Below, one piece after another: positions 61,701 through 64,000 of a stretch of 64,000 nt of DNA (positions within the stretch are counted from its first letter, which is position 1; each line of letters opens with the position of its first letter). A program made the position numbers and the translations under genes. This stretch comes from Clostridiales bacterium (lineage in GTDB: Bacteria; Bacillota; Clostridia; Oscillospirales; Oscillospiraceae): the NCBI GenBank assembly GCA_029010715.1, contig JAQXKZ010000028.1, forward strand, positions 39,555 to 103,554, given 5' to 3'. The notes beneath the pieces are model-generated. The model was not told the DNA's origin. It searched no databases and was given only the letters and a program-made list of their open reading frames with translations.

Positions 61701-61932
61701 CGTCGGGGGCCTTGTAATCGGGGCTGTTGGGGCATGTGGTCTTGTGCTCCGTCGCGGTGCAGCCGTCGGATTCGGAGCAGACGGCGGGAACAGCGCCGTC
61801 GCCGCCTTCCTCGGCGTAAGCTGCGCTCAGGCCGGCCGGCATGAACAGACAGGAGAGCATTATTGCGCAGAGTATGAGGCACATGACGCGCAGTCCTGTC
61901 CGTGAATTGAGTCTGAACTTCCCTTCTGACAT
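58789..61932 (-). CDS. Large cell-wall-anchored surface protein with Cys repeats
   Basis: A 1047-residue protein. A signal peptide (1-40) is followed by five 36-residue repeats (52 to about 213), each with C-x5-C-x4-H-x3-C; the last is cut short. Then come a beta-sandwich-like part (to about 340), a right-handed beta-helix rich in Asn/Thr/Ser (about 345-690), a SpaA-like prealbumin domain with EISFFKLDSATGAPLQGAQF near 770, and a Cna-B-type domain with VTVNKVWIDKG near 930. The end is a sorting signal: IPATGD, a hydrophobic stretch and RKRSAGK. The ATG at 61932 follows GGAAAGGAAA. It is probably an adhesin or pilin-like protein attached by sortase. Confidence 0.88.
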   Translation of the reverse strand: MSEGKFRLNSRTGLRVMCLILCAIMLSCLFMPAGLSAAYAEEGGDGAVPAVCSESDGCTATEHKTTCPNSPDYKAPDGGADGAAPAVCSESDDCTATEHKTTCPKSPDYKAPDGGADGAAPAVCSESDGCTATEHKTTCPKSPDYKASDGGADGAVPAVCSESDGCTATEHKTTCPKSPDYKAPDGGADGAAPAVCSESDDCTATEHTKNCPKHIAVYGGEAWTDQTLSATAGKLGISVRGKMPEGARLVPAEVSSASGEDGSFTYVYILKLVTVDGEVQTDVDSSGTEYTVTVTPEAGSEFDGELSVKQNDADVSVSGGSFTVTGLGRFSFSGKLKPSVTAAAKIVETGIEYETLDKAIAAAEDGQTVELLADCETAGIELRKNLIIDGGESGYAVSFKDKGIALWGKALTFNNCRVVMTGIGSTPYTGEWNWQAICASANASLTLNNTTMTMDGTGTDNAHAIYFCSNNKLNLNGSSLTIKNYNQDAIEWNDGDGGYNVNITNSTFLSDNNRSGFTGTLTINIVSSNVDVINSSGNGSNGSNFDISGKSVVNFSNNGAHGLSAGSLTINDSTVTANGNSANGIHVAQALSISNGANITIQNNRCSICSRWTLPGALYIAGTSTITGSTVTITNNLGSGIFQKSGTLTIDPSATVTITNNRATQFEAVSLPGYGGGINANGSSVSLPENLVMYNNHADKGGDDIFASANTSFNLGTPAGGRSWKLDATQGTNDCLKDIDGWYDDAEGTRWTTHQLQYHAEKVMPGTLSAPIALKAAHGILTRDIYEPAEISFFKLDSATGAPLQGAQFTAYSDAECRRVIGTAVSDNDGIVNMTVTPDSYPFTFYMKETRSPAGCLDVDDVFTVVLQEGTANDPRTLLIDGEATIVSTHSAAETYSMTCSEMRLVSLTDSGYAILNDEYVSITVNKVWIDKGHPHPSSVSVNLLANGEVCQRIILSYRNDWTSEVFNLPVYDEDGDAIEYSIIETSRIANYKPSYDGFTVYNTYRPGYIPATGDSSNIGLWIGIMAGCAVCAGGIYLIIRKRSAGK
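61294..61785. repeat. 108-bp tandem coding repeats
   Basis: Four full units and a partial fifth of 108 bases encode the Cys-rich repeats. The units are nearly identical at DNA level, differing mainly at single codons (for example CCG or TCG, GGC or GAC). Confidence 0.9.
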
Positions 61933-62016
61933 AAAGATTTCCTTTCCGGCACGCAGCATCGCCGCGCGCCAAAATTGTTCTGCGTTTTAGTAAGTATCTA
62001 CTTCATATGCGCTGTA

Positions 62017-62045
62017 AGTATACACTACACGAACAAAAAAGTAAA
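62017..62045 (-). promoter_or_regulatory. Likely promoter of the surface protein gene
   Basis: Minus strand TTTACT (62045-62040), 17 bases, TATACT (62022-62017). The -35 hexamer overlaps the inverted repeat arm next to it. Confidence 0.6.
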
Positions 62046-62096
62046 CATGAAAATTTTACAAAATTGTTTATGATAATGTAAAACTTTCATGTTTAC
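62041..62096. promoter_or_regulatory. 19-bp inverted repeat over the surface protein promoter
   Basis: GTAAACATGAAAATTTTAC (62041-62059) and GTAAAACTTTCATGTTTAC (62078-62096) match as inverted copies except at one base, 18 bases apart. Its position at the -35 box suggests a regulator site, for example for on/off control of a surface antigen. Confidence 0.6.
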
Positions 62097-62118
62097 ATAA
62101 CTCCAGACCAGAGGAGCA

Positions 62119-62643
62119 TTATTCGTTGATTATCTGTATCTGGCACATTTTCATGGCATTCAGCGCGTTTTTGTGGCTTTCCGGAGTGACCCCGGCGCAG
62201 CACGCGGCGTCGACGCTTACGGAGACCTCCGGCAGAAAAGCCTTGGCGATCATGGCGTTGGAGATTACGCAGATATCGGTGCACAGTCCGACGAGCGTGA
62301 TGCTGCCTATCGCCTCCTTGCCGTCGAGCTCAGTGAGCAGCCTGCCGAGCTCCGCAGAGCCGAAGGCCGGCTTGTCCACGGTCAGCCCCGTGCGCAGCGG
62401 CTCCAGCTGCGGGCAGACCTCCCAGCCCCTGCTGCCCCTGATGCAGTGCGGCACCGGCAGATTGCGGCCCTCCTGGGTCTCCATATAGCTTTCCTGATGA
62501 GTGTCGCGCGTGAAAATCACGCTGCCTTTAAAGTTTTTGATCTTGTCTGCCACCTTCGGCACTATCGCGACGGCCTCGGGCGTTCCGAGCGCGCCGTCTA
62601 TAAAGTCGTTCTGCATATCGACTACAATGAGTATATCCTGCAT
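62119..62643 (-). CDS. Isochorismatase-family cysteine hydrolase (nicotinamidase-like)
   Basis: A 174-residue hydrolase. The catalytic aspartate is in VVDMQNDF (residues 7-14), the lysine in KPAFGS near 90, and the cysteine in GLCTDICVISNA near 119, with a cis-peptide-type loop. Members of this family split nicotinamide, pyrazinamide or isochorismate; PncA-like activity in NAD recycling is likely. It lies 13 bases after the glyoxalase-family gene on the same strand. Confidence 0.88.
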   Translation of the reverse strand: MQDILIVVDMQNDFIDGALGTPEAVAIVPKVADKIKNFKGSVIFTRDTHQESYMETQEGRNLPVPHCIRGSRGWEVCPQLEPLRTGLTVDKPAFGSAELGRLLTELDGKEAIGSITLVGLCTDICVISNAMIAKAFLPEVSVSVDAACCAGVTPESHKNALNAMKMCQIQIINE

Positions 62644-62656
62644 ATCGGTGCTTCCT

Positions 62657-63025
62657 TTATATTTTAGCGGGGATGATTTCTATCCAGTAGCCGTCCGGGT
62701 CCTCTATGAAATATATGCCCATGGCGGGATTCTCAAAGCAGATGCAGCCCATGGCCTTGTGCTTCTCGTGTGCCGCGTCGAAATCGCCTGTGGTGAAAGC
62801 CAGGTGAAATTCCTGTTCTCCGAGATCGTAGGGCTCCTTACGTTCGGCGAGCCAGGTCAGTTCGAGCGTGAAAGCGCTTGTGCCGTCGCCGAGGTAGACC
62901 AGACGGAAGCTCCCGTCCTTCGCGGTTTTCTCGCGCACGGGTTCAAGGCCGAGAGCCTCTTTGTAGAAATCCAGACTGCGCCGGAGATCGAGTACGTTGA
63001 AATTGAAGTGGTTGAATTTGAACAT
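62657..63025 (-). CDS. VOC/glyoxalase family protein
   Basis: A 122-residue metal-dependent fold. Strand FNHFNFNVLDLRRSLDFYKEALG opens it, read as HFNFNV near 6 and DFYKEALG near 19. Glu in FTLEL near 55, His in FHLAF near 74, and IEI at the end sit where glyoxalase I binds its metal. A role in methylglyoxal clearance is the usual guess. The ATG at 63025 follows GGAGGTGCG. It is probably co-transcribed with the isochorismatase gene. Confidence 0.87.
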   Translation of the reverse strand: MFKFNHFNFNVLDLRRSLDFYKEALGLEPVREKTAKDGSFRLVYLGDGTSAFTLELTWLAERKEPYDLGEQEFHLAFTTGDFDAAHEKHKAMGCICFENPAMGIYFIEDPDGYWIEIIPAKI

Positions 63026-63073
63026 GTCGCACCTCCTTATTTTGATACTTTTATTATAAGGCATAATAAAGCG

Positions 63074-63103
63074 AGGGGTCAAGGCAAATGTGCCCTGACC
63101 CCT
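63074..63103 (-). terminator. Terminator after the flavodiiron gene
   Basis: AGGGGTCA pairs with TGACCCCT, extended by GGCA with TGCC around one mismatch; CGCTTTATTAT follows on the minus strand. Confidence 0.55.
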
Positions 63104-63225
63104 TGCATGCGCTGTTCAGGGACCGACCGTCCCCGGAGCGGCTCCGTGGTCGTGCACGGTCTGTATGCCTGCGCAGCCTCTCCTAAGCGCTCTTCAGTCG
63201 CGTCGGATGGGAGAGGGAGCGGCTG

Positions 63226-64000
63226 TCAGGCTTTGACCCCGGCGGCGATGGCGTCGGCCAGTGCGTCGAGAGCGTCAAGCTGCTCCCCGGCGAGGGAGGA
63301 GCGGATGGTGATGTTATCGCCGATGAACTCACAGTTTTTAAGTCCGGCGAGAGCCTCGCGCATCAGCTTGCCGCTGGTGGGAGCCCAGCTTCCGTTTTCC
63401 ATGACGGCTATTCTGCGGTTCTGCAGATTGTGGTTGGCTATATCGTGCAGCAGGTTCTCCATGGTGACAAAGATGCCGTTGTTGTAGGTCGTGGAGGCAA
63501 AGACGAGATGGCTGCAGCGGAAGGCGTTGGAGAGGATGTAGCTCGCCGGTGTAACGGAGGTGTCGTACATGCGTACGCGCACACCGCGCTCATTGAGCTT
63601 GACGGCGAGGACGTTTGCAGCGTTCTCGGTGTGCCCGTAGACCGAGGCGTAGGCGAGCATGACGCTCTTTTCCTCGGGGGTGTAGCTGCTCCAGAGCATG
63701 TACTTTTCGAGATAGGCTCCGAAGTCTCTGCGCCATACGGGGCCGTGAAGCGGGCAGACATAGCTGATCTCCAGCTTTGCGGCCTTTTTCAGAACGTTCT
63801 GTACCTGTATGCCGTACTTTCCGACGATGTTGGTGTAGTAGCGTCGGGCTTCATCCAGAAACTCGCCCATGAAGTCGCATTCGTCGGCAAAGATCCTGCC
63901 GTTGAGCGCGCCGAAGGTGCCGAAGGCGTCGGCGGAGAATAGGATCCCGTCGGTCTGATCGTAGCTCATCATGACCTCGGGCCAGTGCACCATGGGGGCC
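63226..64000 (-). CDS. Flavodiiron protein (FprA), 3' part only
   Basis: The gene runs off the window edge; only the last 257 codons are present. It contains the end of the metallo-beta-lactamase-like diiron domain (ILFSADAFGTFGAL with a diiron aspartate, and PLHGP with a histidine ligand, near residues 17-85) and a flavodoxin domain (about 110-255) with YASVYGHTENAAN as FMN phosphate loop. Such proteins reduce oxygen or nitric oxide to water or N2O, protecting anaerobes. The missing 5' part should hold the remaining HxExDH ligands. Confidence 0.93.
   Translation of the reverse strand, partial: APMVHWPEVMMSYDQTDGILFSADAFGTFGALNGRIFADECDFMGEFLDEARRYYTNIVGKYGIQVQNVLKKAAKLEISYVCPLHGPVWRRDFGAYLEKYMLWSSYTPEEKSVMLAYASVYGHTENAANVLAVKLNERGVRVRMYDTSVTPASYILSNAFRCSHLVFASTTYNNGIFVTMENLLHDIANHNLQNRRIAVMENGSWAPTSGKLMREALAGLKNCEFIGDNITIRSSLAGEQLDALDALADAIAAGVKA

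Noticed and set aside
61294..61785. Possible CRISPR array
   Set aside because: The units are contiguous 108-bp coding repeats with no distinct spacers and no cas genes nearby.
61291..61905. A 204-codon plus-strand frame with regular repeats over the 108-bp units
   Set aside because: It repeats only because the opposite strand encodes tandem repeats; the minus-strand frame has the signal peptide, domains and sorting signal.

Overview
The window reads as chromosomal DNA of an anaerobic, spore-forming Firmicute of the Clostridia, most likely an Oscillospirales relative. The evidence is a SpoIIE phosphatase, a BclA-like collagen protein with a possible sigma-K-type promoter, a complete Rnf complex, a sodium-pumping oxaloacetate decarboxylase, a flavodiiron protein, strong AGGAGG ribosome sites, several TTG starts and a fairly high GC content. 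The genus assignment is inference. I see no rRNA, tRNA, CRISPR array, insertion sequence, phage gene or replication origin.

Layout. 1-5 kb: an edge-truncated membrane protein, a YhfC-type membrane protease, and a minus-strand set of crotonase, acetate transporter and CoA-transferase A and B. 5-8.2 kb: a two-component system with GCTTTAG direct repeats in its divergent promoter region, then the collagen-like protein. 8.3-11.1 kb: cysK, mnmA and an Rrf2 regulator behind a consensus promoter with an inverted-repeat operator. 11.4-14.7 kb: oxaloacetate decarboxylase with a separate biotin carrier. 14.8-18.1 kb: a hairpin-rich non-coding stretch and a cobalt/nickel ECF transporter. 18.3-23.9 kb: a DeoR regulator divergent from a TRAP transporter whose operon continues into a patatin-like lipase and an SGNH hydrolase. 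24-29.8 kb: a PadR/DUF2812 pair, a coupled mgtE-DUF1643-nitrilase-Nudix run, and ahcY.

30-34.9 kb: spoIIE with a coupled small membrane protein, a second patatin and a ZIP transporter. 35.4-40.4 kb: rnfCDGEAB. 40.6-46.9 kb: an orphan membrane protein, an ABC-F protein with a degenerate second ATPase site, and two lipoproteins. 47-53.6 kb: CDF transporter, pseudouridine synthase, yceD-rpmF, a DUF512 protein, der and a divergent PlsY-like protein. 53.8-58.7 kb: a flavin-binding protein, mntP, a VanY-type peptidase, dapF and an M3 peptidase lipoprotein. 58.8-64 kb: a 1047-residue repeat-containing cell-wall protein, isochorismatase and glyoxalase family proteins, and the end of a flavodiiron protein.

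How it fits together. Rnf (ferredoxin:NAD) and Oad (oxaloacetate decarboxylation) are both primary ion pumps, so this cell probably lives largely on membrane energetics. The CoA-transferase set and the TRAP operon point to short-chain acid metabolism. Metal handling is well represented (Co/Ni, Mg, a ZIP metal, Mn, CDF). The least explained items are the structured region before the cobalt/nickel transporter, the DeoR-TRAP-lipase operon, the natural Glu-to-Gln ABC-F protein, the PlsY-like protein lacking family motifs, the coupled small protein after spoIIE, and the three-copy hairpin repeat.
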